DNA from: an uncultured Algibacter sp.
GTDB taxonomy: Bacteria; Bacteroidota; Bacteroidia; Flavobacteriales; Flavobacteriaceae
Length of the DNA stretch: 64,000 bases
Assembly (NCBI RefSeq): GCF_947495675.1
Contig: NZ_CANLZX010000005.1
Location: 148,854-212,853, forward strand
Reading direction: 5' to 3'
The notes under the pieces are model-generated. The model saw only the letters and a list, made by a program, of their open reading frames with translations. It did no database searches and had not been told where the DNA came from. A program made the translations under genes and the position numbers. This document shows positions 29,572 through 38,936 of this stretch, in pieces; positions within the stretch are counted from its first letter, which is position 1; each line of letters starts with the position of its first letter.

Positions 29572-31638
29572 TTAAGAGGTAGGTCTAGATTTAGGTAATT
29601 GTACGTAAAATGTACTACCAATACCTTTTGTACTTTCAACCCATATTTTACCATGGTTTAATTCCACCAATTCTTTACAAATAGAGAGCCCTAAGCCTGT
29701 TCCTTTTTCATTGTCTGTACCCATTGTTGTAAAAGAGCTATTGTTAAATAGCTTACCAATGTTTTCTTTTGAAATACCTATGCCTGTATCTGCTATGCTA
29801 ACAATACAACTACCATTACTAATGTGGTTTGAAATAGTGATAGTATCGCCGTTTTTACAAAACTTTAGAGCGTTTGCAAGTAGGTTTTGTACAACAATTT
29901 CAAACATACTTCTATCGGCATAAGCAAAATCTCTTAAAGAATGGTCAATCAATTCAATACCCTTGTTTTCCATTCGTTGTTCAATAAGCTTCACTTTTGT
30001 TTCAAAAACTTCTTGAATGTCGAATAAACTTGGTTTAGGTTCTAAGGATTGCATTTGGGATTTAGACCAGTTTAATAGATTGAAAAGTAATAAAGATGCA
30101 TTATTAGCATTTTCACTTAATTCTGGTATTAAACCATCAAACTCTTCTCGAGATAAAGAACCATCTTTTAATAAATCGATAAAACCATTTATGGATGATA
30201 ATGAGTCTTTTAAATCGTGAGAAACAATAGAGAATAATTTGTCTTTAACATTATTTACATTTTCAAGATGCTTGGTTTGTTCTAAAAAAGCTTCGTTTTG
30301 TAACTCAATCTTAACATTTTTTTCTTCAAGCTCTTGCATGTATTTTATGTTGCTATTACGTTTTAAATAGATTAAAATTAATAGTGCTGATACTACAATA
30401 AGGGCGGCAAGTAAGCCATAAAGAATAATTTTATATTTCTCTAATGTCTTATTTGATTTTATTGAATCATTTTTTGGTTGGTTTATGGTTTTTATTTCTT
30501 CAGGTTTATCTAAGTTAGTGGTATTTAGATCTAACTCAAAAGGTGTTTCTGTGTGTGCGTTTATTTTAGCCTCATTTTTTTTAAGGCTATTATTTAATTG
30601 GTAATATTCACGTTGCCAAACAAATGCTCTGTCAAAACGCTTTCTTGTTGAGTCTAACGATCTCATCAATTTATAGTGTTTTAAAAGTTCTGTTTTGTTG
30701 TTTAAGTCTTTAGCTATATCACCTGCTTCTAGAAGTTGTTTTTCGGCTATCTTTAATCGCCCTTGTTGTAAATTTAAATCGCCTAAATTATTTAATGCTA
30801 ATAATAAACCCGCTTTGTTTTTTGTACGAGTGTTAATGTTATAACCCTTTATTAGATATTTGGTTGCATTATCATAGTCGTTAAATTTTAAATATTCACC
30901 ACCAAGTTTAGGGAACACTTGTCCTCGTACAGAATCATTGTTTAATTCATTTCCTTCAAGAACTTTTTCATAATAGTCAATTGCTTTCCTATGTTCTTTT
31001 TTGTTTGAATAAAGCTCTGCTAGTTTGCTATGCGATTCGTTTATACCTTTTTTATCGTTAAGTATTATTTGAGTACTTAATGATTTTTCATAAAATTCGA
31101 TTGCTTTTTCGAATACATTTATGTTATAATATGCATTTGCTAAGTTGCTATAGGCTAAATTAAGTTCATTAGTAAGGTTTCTTTTTTCAAGCTCTTTTAT
31201 TGCTGATAATGAATATTGTAAGCCTTTATTGTAATTGCCTCTTTTAATTTCTATTAAGCCAATACTATTGTTAACTTTTGCAATACTTAAAGTATCTTTT
31301 AATGAGTTAAATAAGTTTTTTGATTTGTTGTAGCCACTAATAGCGTTTAAATAATCATTTTTTTCTGCATAAATCAAAGCTTTATAATATGTGATTTCTG
31401 CGATGGCTAATTTGTAATTTATTGCATTTGAGAGTTTTTCACTTTCTATGATATATTTAATAGCTCTTTCGTAATTTTTAGTGTCGTAGAGTTTCTTTAT
31501 AAGCTTTAGAGAGGTTTCTACTTTAAGTGAATCTTTTTCCTGAAAAGCTAGTTCTAGAGCAAGACTATCTATATCATTAGTTTGTGAAAAACTAATACAC
31601 ATAGATAACATAAGTAATAAAGTAATTAATCTCCTCAT
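29572..31638 (-). CDS. TPR-containing sensor histidine kinase
   Basis: 688 residues; I use the ATG at 31636-31638 because MRRLITLLLMLSMCISFSQ is a good signal peptide, while the frame extends 11 codons further. The N-terminal half is a series of tetratricopeptide repeats facing the periplasm, with one membrane segment near residue 400 (IILYGLLAALIVVSALLILI), then a coiled coil and a kinase core: H box SIVSHDLKDSLSSI, N box NLLANALKFCKNG, G1 DTGIGI and G2 GTGLGL. No response regulator gene is adjacent, so the partner is elsewhere. Signal unknown. Confidence 0.93.
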   Translation of the reverse strand: MRRLITLLLMLSMCISFSQTNDIDSLALELAFQEKDSLKVETSLKLIKKLYDTKNYERAIKYIIESEKLSNAINYKLAIAEITYYKALIYAEKNDYLNAISGYNKSKNLFNSLKDTLSIAKVNNSIGLIEIKRGNYNKGLQYSLSAIKELEKRNLTNELNLAYSNLANAYYNINVFEKAIEFYEKSLSTQIILNDKKGINESHSKLAELYSNKKEHRKAIDYYEKVLEGNELNNDSVRGQVFPKLGGEYLKFNDYDNATKYLIKGYNINTRTKNKAGLLLALNNLGDLNLQQGRLKIAEKQLLEAGDIAKDLNNKTELLKHYKLMRSLDSTRKRFDRAFVWQREYYQLNNSLKKNEAKINAHTETPFELDLNTTNLDKPEEIKTINQPKNDSIKSNKTLEKYKIILYGLLAALIVVSALLILIYLKRNSNIKYMQELEEKNVKIELQNEAFLEQTKHLENVNNVKDKLFSIVSHDLKDSLSSINGFIDLLKDGSLSREEFDGLIPELSENANNASLLLFNLLNWSKSQMQSLEPKPSLFDIQEVFETKVKLIEQRMENKGIELIDHSLRDFAYADRSMFEIVVQNLLANALKFCKNGDTITISNHISNGSCIVSIADTGIGISKENIGKLFNNSSFTTMGTDNEKGTGLGLSICKELVELNHGKIWVESTKGIGSTFYVQLPKSRPTS

Positions 31639-32023
31639 TCTAACATTTAAATTACATCTAGAAAAAAGCAATATGAGTTAGGTCTTAAATTTGAGGGAAT
31701 ATAAGATTGCTTTTTTTATCTGTAATTACTTGTTGGTATTTAAATTTTAATTCAAAAAAACATGAATTAATAGCATTACCACACAAAAGTTGAAAAAAGG
31801 ATATTTATAATCTAATTTCTAGGTTTTAATACCAATAAATTAGATGAAATGACACCAAAAAAATCAGCTAAAAATCGACGAATAGACAAACGGTAGAAAT
31901 CATGGAAAAAGAGCACTTATACAAACAAATTCTGTTATATTTTGATTGTAAAATATTTTTTAAACAAAAGTAAGAATAGTAGTGTTAAGCGGTTTGTTTA
32001 TCTATAAAATATTTTATTATCAG
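31639..32023. other. 385-bp intergenic region without a recognisable gene
   Basis: Very AT-rich. I see only short open frames (for example 23 codons from the ATG at 31902) and a weak inverted repeat (TCTAATTT near 31813 with AAATTAGA near 31839). Both flanking genes run on the minus strand; this holds the kinase's promoter region and the space upstream of the galactanase's 3' end. No TAnnTTTG element or terminator stands out. Confidence 0.4.
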
Positions 32024-33139
32024 CTAATTAGTTTTAAAAGCATCAAAAGCTGGTAGGGCATTATAATTAAAATCAAATAAACATTGGTTTTCCCAAGAAC
32101 TTCCTTTGGTAGAAGTCACTTCATTTCCATTAAAAGCTACCCAGTCTGGTGCCCAATAACAAAACCCAACACCTTTGTTGTTTGGAATTTTTTTAATAGT
32201 AGACACTAACCATTGTAAATAAGTTTTTTGACCTTCGGGAGTTGTTGGGAATTCACTTAGAACTTGATTACTGTATCCAATATAATTTGTGTTATTATCA
32301 TTCCATTGTAACGTAAAAGGATAAGCGGTTTCAACTATTAATATTTCTTTATTAAAAGTTAATGCTAATTCATTTAATTTAGATTGAATTATGCCTAAAT
32401 CTTTAATTTGAAATTGCGGATAATAAGATAATCCTATCATATCAAAGTCTATGTTAAATGGCTTTAATTCATTAAAAAAATAAATGGCATTTTCTACACT
32501 AGAGTGATGAAGCATAATTTTAATTGAATTATCAACTTCTTTAACAGCTTTTATTGCTTCATATAATAAACCTGTATAATTTCCCCAATTATTTGAAAAC
32601 TCATTCCAAACCTTGCCGTGATTCCATAAAAAACCACTATCAGTCTCATTGCCTATTTGTATTATTTCTGGTAAAACATTCTTATTTTTTAATTCTTGTA
32701 CTACATTTTTTGTGTAATTATATAAAGCAATTTTTATTTCATCATAATTCATGTTTTGCCAAGCTTCTGGTGGTGTTTGCTTTCCTGGGTCGGCCCAATA
32801 ATCACTATAGTGAAAGTCTAATAAAAAATGCATGTTTTTATTTTTAATACGTTTAGCATAAGCAATAACTTTCAATAAGCTATTTTGGCCATCTTTAGGA
32901 GTGTGCCAAAGTTTTAAACGTACTAAGTTTGTGCCGTTGTTAGATACATAATCAAGTAATTCTATTGGATGGTTATTGGCGTCTTTATATAGAATATTAT
33001 AGGCTTCTAGCTCAGATTGAAACGATAAATCCATGCCTTTATAGAAGGTTGCCTGTAAATTTTTAGTAGGCTCAACATTAGACTTAGAACAATTAAAAAC
33101 TAAGCTTAAAATTATTATAAGAATAAGCGACTTCTTCAT
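32024..33139 (-). CDS. Arabinogalactan endo-beta-1,4-galactanase lipoprotein (GH53)
   Basis: 371 residues from the ATG at 33137-33139, which opens a lipoprotein signal (ILIIILSLVFNC, Cys at the lipobox); an upstream in-frame Met gives eight extra codons. GH53 features: GMDLSFQSELEAY near the mature start, LVRLKLWHTPKDG, the acid/base glutamate in QIGNETDSGFLW and the nucleophile in ILIVETAYPF. It cleaves beta-1,4-galactan, probably at the cell surface. It is not in a visible PUL, although a SusC/SusD pair lies at the window start. Confidence 0.93.
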   Translation of the reverse strand: MKKSLILIIILSLVFNCSKSNVEPTKNLQATFYKGMDLSFQSELEAYNILYKDANNHPIELLDYVSNNGTNLVRLKLWHTPKDGQNSLLKVIAYAKRIKNKNMHFLLDFHYSDYWADPGKQTPPEAWQNMNYDEIKIALYNYTKNVVQELKNKNVLPEIIQIGNETDSGFLWNHGKVWNEFSNNWGNYTGLLYEAIKAVKEVDNSIKIMLHHSSVENAIYFFNELKPFNIDFDMIGLSYYPQFQIKDLGIIQSKLNELALTFNKEILIVETAYPFTLQWNDNNTNYIGYSNQVLSEFPTTPEGQKTYLQWLVSTIKKIPNNKGVGFCYWAPDWVAFNGNEVTSTKGSSWENQCLFDFNYNALPAFDAFKTN

Positions 33140-33196
33140 AGAGTCTAATATAATCAATTTCAAAATGAATTAGAGGTTAAACTTGATTTAAAATTC

Positions 33197-33204
33197 TATC
33201 TTTG
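33197..33204 (+). promoter_or_regulatory. TAnnTTTG promoter element of argS
   Basis: TATCTTTG, 20 bp before the argS ATG, fits the -7 element. A leader of only about 14 bases would result. Confidence 0.5.
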
Positions 33205-33224
33205 CAGCCTTAAAAATTAGTAAA

Positions 33225-35009
33225 ATGAGCCTTCAAGAGACTTTATCACATTATGTAAAACAAGCTGTTAAATCTGATTTTAATGTTAATCTGGAAACAG
33301 TCGAATTTCAAGCAACAAGAAAAGAGTTTGCAGGAGATATTACTGTAGTTGTTTTTCCAATGCTTCGCTTTATAAAAGGAAACCCAGTGCAAATAGGTGA
33401 AACAATTGGAAATTTTTTAGTAGAAAACGTTGAAGATGTAAAAGCATATAATGTTGTTAAAGGTTTTTTAAATATTGAAATTAATGATAGTTATTATATA
33501 AATTTCTTTAATAAAATAATGAATAATGATTTGTTTGGTTTTGTAGCACCTAAAGCAGAAGAAAAAGCAGTAATGGTTGAATATTCTTCTCCAAACACTA
33601 ACAAACCATTGCATTTAGGACATGTAAGAAATAATCTTTTAGGTTTTAGTGTAGCTGAAATTTTAAAAGCTTCGGGTAAAAAAGTTTATAAAACTCAAAT
33701 TATAAATGATCGCGGTATTCATATTTGTAAAAGTATGTTGGCTTGGGAGAAATTTGGTAATGGCGAAACACCAGAGACTACAGGTTTAAAAGGTGATAAA
33801 TTGGTTGGTAATTATTATGTGAAGTTCGACCAAGAATATAAAAAAGAAATTCAAAATTTAATATCTAAAGGAAGCTCTGAAGAAGATGCTAAAAAGAATG
33901 CGCCATTACTATTAGAGGCTCAAAAAATGCTTTTAAAATGGGAAGCAGGTGATAAGGAAATAGTTGAACTTTGGAAAAAAATGAATGGTTGGGTTTATGA
34001 TGGTTTTGCTGAAACTTACCAGAATTTAGGTGTTAATTTTGATACATTATATTATGAAAGTAATACGTATTTATTAGGTAAAGAATTTGTTGCTGAAGGA
34101 TTAAAATCTGGTGTATTTGAAAAAGAAGAAGATGGTTCTGTTTGGTGTGATTTAACAGAAGATGGCCTTGATAAAAAGATAGTACAACGCGCAGATGGTA
34201 CTGCTGTTTACATGACCCAAGATATTGGTACAGCTATTCAACGAATTAAAGATTTTCCAGATGTTGGTGGTATGGTTTATACTGTTGGAAATGAACAAGA
34301 CTACCATTTTCAAGTGTTGTTTTTAATATTAAAAAAATTAGGTTTTGATTGGGCTAAAAACTTATATCATTTAAGCTACGGTATGGTAGATTTACCAAGT
34401 GGAAAGATGAAAAGTAGAGAAGGTACTGTGGTTGATGCTGATGATTTAATTGATGATATGGCAGCAACAGCTGAAGAAATTTCAGAAGAACTTGGTAAGC
34501 TTGAAGGCTATTCCAATGAAGAGAAAAAGGAACTTTACAAAACTATAGGTTTAGGGGCATTAAAGTATTATATATTAAAAGTAGATCCGAAAAAGCGTAT
34601 TTTGTTCGACCCTAAGGAGTCGATTGATTTTCAGGGAAATACAGGGCCTTTTATTCAATATACCTATGCAAGAATTCAATCTATTTTAAGAAAAGCTAAT
34701 TTAGACTCTAATGTTGTGTTTAGTAATGTCGAGATGGCGCTTCAACCAAAAGAAAAAGAACTTATTAAACAAATACAGCTTTTCCCAGAGGTAGTTCAAA
34801 ATGCTGCAGATAATCATAGTCCGGCATTAATAGCAAATTACACCTACGATTTGGTAAAAGAATTTAATTCTTTTTACCAAAACGTGTCTATTTTAGGCGC
34901 AGATAATGATACCGAAAAAGCATTTAGAGTTCAATTATCTCATGTAGTTGCTAATACTATTAAAAACAGCTTCAAATTACTTGGTATTCAGGTTCCAGAA
35001 AGGATGTAA
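33225..35009 (+). CDS. argS: Arginyl-tRNA synthetase
   Basis: Class I aminoacyl-tRNA synthetase, 594 residues. The N-terminal tRNA D-loop-binding domain is followed by the HIGH-type motif in SSPNTNKPLHLGHVRNN, the KMSKS-type loop as GKMKSREGTVV, and the C-terminal anticodon-binding domain ending LLGIQVPERM. Complete. It converges with the desaturase-like gene, whose stop is 3 bp away, leaving no room for a separate terminator. Confidence 0.97.
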   Translation: MSLQETLSHYVKQAVKSDFNVNLETVEFQATRKEFAGDITVVVFPMLRFIKGNPVQIGETIGNFLVENVEDVKAYNVVKGFLNIEINDSYYINFFNKIMNNDLFGFVAPKAEEKAVMVEYSSPNTNKPLHLGHVRNNLLGFSVAEILKASGKKVYKTQIINDRGIHICKSMLAWEKFGNGETPETTGLKGDKLVGNYYVKFDQEYKKEIQNLISKGSSEEDAKKNAPLLLEAQKMLLKWEAGDKEIVELWKKMNGWVYDGFAETYQNLGVNFDTLYYESNTYLLGKEFVAEGLKSGVFEKEEDGSVWCDLTEDGLDKKIVQRADGTAVYMTQDIGTAIQRIKDFPDVGGMVYTVGNEQDYHFQVLFLILKKLGFDWAKNLYHLSYGMVDLPSGKMKSREGTVVDADDLIDDMAATAEEISEELGKLEGYSNEEKKELYKTIGLGALKYYILKVDPKKRILFDPKESIDFQGNTGPFIQYTYARIQSILRKANLDSNVVFSNVEMALQPKEKELIKQIQLFPEVVQNAADNHSPALIANYTYDLVKEFNSFYQNVSILGADNDTEKAFRVQLSHVVANTIKNSFKLLGIQVPERM

Positions 35010-35012
35010 GTT

Positions 35013-35888
35013 TTAGTTTTGACCTTTTTTAAAACCATAAAGATTTTGGTGAATAAAATCGTGAGGAAATTTATCATCACCTTTAAATCCTATTTCTATG
35101 GTACCACTATCTTCTGGTATATAATTGGTTTTAAAAATATAATCCCAAAGACTTAAACTAATACCATAATTAACACCATAAGTGCCTTTTGGTAACACAA
35201 AAGCATGATGGTATAAATGCATTACCGGATTATTAAAGATGTACTTTAAAGGTCCCCATGTAATTTTAATGTTTGAGTGGTTAAAGTGACCTATAGCTAT
35301 GGCTATAAAGTGAACTATATACGCTTGTTCTGGTTCAAAGCCACCAAGAATCATAACACCAAAAGTTTTAAGAGGTTTATATAATATGTTTTCCATCCAA
35401 TGATATCTTAAATGAGCTGCAAATCCCATTTCCTTTACACTATGATGCACTTTATGGAACTTCCATAAAAAACGATATTTGTGTAATAAAACATGTGTAA
35501 ACCATTGTACAAAGTCTAGAATAACAAAGAAAACCAATAATTGTAACCAAGGTGCCCATTTTGAAATGTCTAAAAGCGCTAAGCTTTTGGCAGTTATATT
35601 AAATTCACCAAAGAGTAATCCTAAAATCTCATAAACACCGCTAATTACAATAGAGAATAAGAAAAAGTTAAAATACATATAAAATGCATCTAACCAAAAA
35701 TCGCGTCTAAAGATAGACTGTTGCTTTCTCCAAGGAAATATTATTTCTAAAAGCCATACAAAAAGAGAAATAGCAGTAAGTCCCCAAAAGTAATTGGTAT
35801 ACCATGGTACTTCAAAAATTATTGACTTCCATGTCCAATTTAATGTTCCTGTAAAAGCATTTATAAATGCATCTAAATATTTTTCCAT
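35013..35888 (-). CDS. Sterol desaturase/fatty acid hydroxylase family membrane protein
   Basis: 291 residues with several hydrophobic segments. The family's histidine clusters, which bind a di-iron centre, are present: HVLLHKYRFLWKFHKVHHS and later LYHHAFVLPKGTYGVNYG; AHLRYHWME provides another. Members hydroxylate or desaturate lipids such as sterols or carotenoids; the substrate is not clear here. It lies 30 bp downstream of the cytochrome gene on the same strand and may be part of that operon. Confidence 0.88.
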   Translation of the reverse strand: MEKYLDAFINAFTGTLNWTWKSIIFEVPWYTNYFWGLTAISLFVWLLEIIFPWRKQQSIFRRDFWLDAFYMYFNFFLFSIVISGVYEILGLLFGEFNITAKSLALLDISKWAPWLQLLVFFVILDFVQWFTHVLLHKYRFLWKFHKVHHSVKEMGFAAHLRYHWMENILYKPLKTFGVMILGGFEPEQAYIVHFIAIAIGHFNHSNIKITWGPLKYIFNNPVMHLYHHAFVLPKGTYGVNYGISLSLWDYIFKTNYIPEDSGTIEIGFKGDDKFPHDFIHQNLYGFKKGQN

Positions 35889-35918
35889 TTTAATTATTTT
35901 TTATGTTATAATTTAATA

Positions 35919-36386
35919 TTAATTACTTAGTTCATACCAGTTTATATCTTTTAAAACCATTCGTCGTCCTTTTGCTATTGGTGGGTAATTTGTAACTAAA
36001 TAGTTTACAATAATATCTTGGTTTTTTCCCAAATCCCAAAGGTTTTGGGTCTCCTGCATCCATTTAATCGTTTCATTCCAACGCTCAGTTGTCATCCTGT
36101 TTTGTGTTACTAATTTTGACGAATGACAATTTGTACAATTATTAACAACTGTCATTAACCCTTCTGCATTTACTAAACCAGTTCTAACATGAATCCCGTT
36201 TTCAATTAAATCTTCATCAATATCAGCAGGAATTGCAATTACAGTTTTAGATTTATTATCAAATATATCTGGATTAACCATATAATAAACCAAACCACCT
36301 CCAGTAATTACAAACAAGCTAAACAAAATTATCAATAACCGATAAATTTTCTTTACTTGATTTCTGAACGTTTTTTCTTGGTCCAT
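35919..36386 (-). CDS. Membrane-anchored monohaem cytochrome c, partner of the molybdoenzyme
   Basis: 155 residues with one N-terminal membrane anchor (residues about 15-36) and a single haem-binding motif CTNCH at residues 84-88; a downstream Met (in QNRMTTERW) is a likely axial ligand. It starts one base after the stop of the sulfite-oxidase-like gene, so they are translationally linked. By analogy with SorAB it takes electrons from that enzyme and passes them to the respiratory chain. Confidence 0.9.
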   Translation of the reverse strand: MDQEKTFRNQVKKIYRLLIILFSLFVITGGGLVYYMVNPDIFDNKSKTVIAIPADIDEDLIENGIHVRTGLVNAEGLMTVVNNCTNCHSSKLVTQNRMTTERWNETIKWMQETQNLWDLGKNQDIIVNYLVTNYPPIAKGRRMVLKDINWYELSN

Positions 36387-36387
36387 C

Positions 36388-37608
36388 TTATTTTACTTTA
36401 ATAGCAATTCTATGACAGGCATTATTCAAATATCCTTTTGGATTCCATCCAGGTAGTAACATAGGTTGTGCAATGCTATTTGTGTCTGTTGCTCTTGCCC
36501 AAACCTCGTAATAACCTGGTTTCGGGAAATTTACTGAAGCCGAAAAATGTTGCCATGCTAAACGATTACTAGGTTTTTCGAGAGAACAAGTTTTCCAGGT
36601 AGATCCAAAATCTATTGAATATTCCATTTTTGAAACCTCAAGTTCACCAGCCCAAGCATGCCCTCTAATATTTAAAGATTTTCCTTTACTAATTAATGCA
36701 CCAGTTTTAGGATAAGTAATTATTGATTTTACGGGCATAGATTCAATTATGCACATATCTTCATCTTTTACTTTTTCTCCGGGTGCAACTGGCTTACAAG
36801 GAACTCTATATGCAGTACCAGTCATTTTAGTGCCATCATGAATTTTATTTCGAACACTAATTCTATTTACCCATTTACCAGAAACTGAAGCTGGCCATCC
36901 ACCTGCAACTAAACGTAACGGATATCCATGAACTACAGGGATATCTTCACCATTCATTTTAAAAGCTAAAATTGTTTCATCTTGCAATGCTTTTGACATT
37001 GGACAACCTCTTGAAATAGGTTCTTTATTGGGGTCCATACTTAAATGCTTATCTGTAGCATGATAGCCAATGTAAACAGCATCGTTTTTTATACCAACGT
37101 CTTCTAATATATCTCTTAAACGAATACCAGTCCAAGAGGCACAATGTACTGCGCCAACAGTCCATTGGTTTCCTTTAGCAGGTGGGTCAAATTCACTACG
37201 ACCATTGCCACCACACTCTAGGGTTAGTTGATAGGAATGGTGTTTGAATTTTGATTTTAATTCAGCTAAAGTGTATATTTTTTTATTTTTAACAGATTCG
37301 CCATCAATAGTTAATGACCACTCCTTCGGGTCTATATTTTCAGGAATTAGTCCATTATTTCTAATAAACATGCATGAATTGGGTGTGATTTTGTCATCTA
37401 ATAAATGCGCTTGAGCCTCAATATTCCAAGGTTTATCGTTAAGCACAATCATTTCCTTGTTTTTATTGAACATTTTAAACGGATCTGGGTCTTGTAATGC
37501 TAATGGCGTATACCCTTTTAGCATTTGAGAACCAAAAACTAGTTCTGTCCCTATGAGTGTAGCAAACGAACTTAATGTTGCCTTTTTTACAAAATCTCTT
37601 CTTTTCAA
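36388..37608 (-). CDS. Sulfite-oxidase-type molybdopterin oxidoreductase
   Basis: 406 residues. The start MKRRDFVKKATLSSF has a twin-arginine-like signal, as expected for an enzyme exported with its cofactor. The molybdopterin domain shows LTLECGGNGRSEFDPP, where Cys132 is the Mo ligand, WTVGAVHCASWTG and SRGCPMSKALQDE; the C-terminal part is the Mo-Co dimerisation domain (ending GYLNNACHRIAIKVK). Next to a cytochrome c gene, this suggests a SorAB-like sulfite dehydrogenase in the periplasm, though other substrates are possible in this family. Confidence 0.92.
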   Translation of the reverse strand: MKRRDFVKKATLSSFATLIGTELVFGSQMLKGYTPLALQDPDPFKMFNKNKEMIVLNDKPWNIEAQAHLLDDKITPNSCMFIRNNGLIPENIDPKEWSLTIDGESVKNKKIYTLAELKSKFKHHSYQLTLECGGNGRSEFDPPAKGNQWTVGAVHCASWTGIRLRDILEDVGIKNDAVYIGYHATDKHLSMDPNKEPISRGCPMSKALQDETILAFKMNGEDIPVVHGYPLRLVAGGWPASVSGKWVNRISVRNKIHDGTKMTGTAYRVPCKPVAPGEKVKDEDMCIIESMPVKSIITYPKTGALISKGKSLNIRGHAWAGELEVSKMEYSIDFGSTWKTCSLEKPSNRLAWQHFSASVNFPKPGYYEVWARATDTNSIAQPMLLPGWNPKGYLNNACHRIAIKVK

Positions 37609-37675
37609 TTTAGATAAAATTAATGGTTTCTTAAATTAACAACATTTTAAAATACAACTTTAAAAACTCATGTTT

Positions 37676-37691
37676 TGTAACTAATGTTACA
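37676..37691. promoter_or_regulatory. Operator-like palindrome TGTAAC-N4-GTTACA, copy 1
   Basis: A 16-bp perfect dyad, TGTAACTAATGTTACA, 68 bp upstream of the oxidoreductase start codon. The half-site and spacing are like those of CRP/FNR-family regulators. Its twin is at 37852-37867. Confidence 0.65.
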
Positions 37692-37786
37692 GTAGCATAT
37701 ATAAGCTTAAACATTTTAGTAAATCAATATTAATTTTTTTTAGTTAGAATTGAAATGATATACATCAGTCTATTGGTTTAGTAATC

Positions 37787-37806
37787 AAACTGATGTAAAT
37801 CAGTTT
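37787..37806. promoter_or_regulatory. Operator-like palindrome AAACTGAT-GTAA-ATCAGTTT
   Basis: A 20-bp perfect dyad with core TGATGTAAATCA, close to the FNR-type TTGAT-N4-ATCAA pattern. A related half-site (TACATCAGT at 37761-37769) is an inverted partner of 37789-37797. Confidence 0.6.
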
Positions 37807-37851
37807 ACAATACTTTAAAAAGTAATATTATTGAATAAAGTAATTAGCTTA

Positions 37852-37867
37852 TGTAACAGATGTTACA
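37852..37867. promoter_or_regulatory. Operator-like palindrome TGTAAC-N4-GTTACA, copy 2
   Basis: Second 16-bp dyad, TGTAACAGATGTTACA, with the same half-sites as 37676-37691, lying 143 bp before the start of the divergent membrane-protein gene. Confidence 0.65.
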
Positions 37868-38010
37868 AAAAAACATTTTTGGTTGCATTATATTGGATTT
37901 TTCTCAATAAATCGATATAAATGAAGCGTATATTTTAAAAACACCTATTATAATATCATAATTCGTAATATTTGGTTAATCCATAAGTTAAAAAATAATA
38001 AAATAAACAA

Positions 38011-38691
38011 ATGAAAAAAGATTTCGAAACTAGTTTTACAGGTTGGTCATTTATTCTGGCAGCAATGTTATTATGGATAGGTTGGGGGTTATCGCCTCAT
38101 CACATTGGCGAGTATATAGTTGCTTCAGATTTTGCAGCAATTGGTGAGGATATTTGGTATTGGATTTGGATGTATCGTATTCATATCTTTGGATGGGTAA
38201 CCATGGGAATTGCCTTGTTTGCATTAGTTGCAACAACGGCACGAAAACCGTATCGCGTCCTTATATTACCGGGGGCTGGTATGGTTATTATTGGGACTTT
38301 TACTTTAGCCATCGCAAATGCTTATTTTTATAATTTTGGCGCCTGGGGAGTAGGGCAAACAGCAGGGAAGTCGGTTACTGAAATACAAGCGTTTGTTGAT
38401 AATATTTTATATACCAATCAATATGTAACCTGTTTTATTCGTTTTGGACGTGTTTTTTCAGGTGTTGGATTAGTGTTACTTGGTGCTGCATTAATTAAAT
38501 GGAAAATAGTAAGTGTTTGGCTTGGATGGTTCACAGCAATATTAGGATTACTATCTATGGGCATTATTATGGGTATTCCAGATAATTACGAAATCTACAA
38601 GCCAATGTTTCATGTTAAAGTATTATGGTTGGTTATGATGGGCATTGTTTTACTTAAACGTGGTGTTAATTTACCTGAATCAAAGGGTTAA
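38011..38691 (+). CDS. Multi-pass membrane protein of unknown function
   Basis: 226 residues with about six hydrophobic segments (for example near residues 13-27, 57-75 and 86-105). I do not recognise the family. Aromatic residues and scattered histidines (LSPHHIGEY, YRIHIFGW, FHVKVLW) lie near membrane boundaries, compatible with but not proof of haem or metal binding. It is divergent from the molybdoenzyme operon and shares a palindrome-rich control region with it, so a joint role in electron transfer or stress response is possible. Confidence 0.75.
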   Translation: MKKDFETSFTGWSFILAAMLLWIGWGLSPHHIGEYIVASDFAAIGEDIWYWIWMYRIHIFGWVTMGIALFALVATTARKPYRVLILPGAGMVIIGTFTLAIANAYFYNFGAWGVGQTAGKSVTEIQAFVDNILYTNQYVTCFIRFGRVFSGVGLVLLGAALIKWKIVSVWLGWFTAILGLLSMGIIMGIPDNYEIYKPMFHVKVLWLVMMGIVLLKRGVNLPESKG

Positions 38692-38756
38692 TTTTTAGGA
38701 TTTTATTAGTCTTTTAATTCAAATATTTAACCTGTATAAGTATTTCAAAATTACCC

Positions 38757-38936
38757 TTAAAAAATTGCTTTGGTTTCTTCTTTATTATTGACTTCTATCT
38801 TTTTATCTAGTTGCTCGATTTTAAATTTTGGCATACTGTCTTTTCTGTAAAAGGTAATAGGAACTGGTAATACGGAAGCTAATCCTATCATAACGACTAA
38901 TACCAATAGGCGTAATATTTTTTTTATTGACTTCAT
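38757..38936 (-). CDS. Small membrane-associated protein, unknown function
   Basis: 59 residues from the ATG at 38934-38936 (MKSIKKILRLLVLVVMIGL); the frame extends 26 codons further upstream, but that part looks like non-coding AT-rich sequence. One hydrophobic segment is followed by PVPITFYRKDSMPKFKIEQ and a charged tail. Short proteins with this layout are common in Flavobacteriaceae, and the PVPITFYRKD segment looks conserved rather than random. No function is known to me. Confidence 0.7.
   Translation of the reverse strand: MKSIKKILRLLVLVVMIGLASVLPVPITFYRKDSMPKFKIEQLDKKIEVNNKEETKAIF

Larger units (their letters stand above)
37609..38010. promoter_or_regulatory. 402-bp divergent promoter region with palindromes
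   Basis: Lies between the minus-strand oxidoreductase operon and the plus-strand membrane protein. It holds two perfect palindromes of the same half-site (37676-37691 and 37852-37867) and a third, different palindrome (37787-37806), listed separately. No TAnnTTTG element is evident in either direction. Confidence 0.6.

Noticed and set aside
31902..31970. Short ORF (23 codons) in the kinase upstream region
   Set aside because: Too short, no start signal or conserved feature; AT-rich chance frame.
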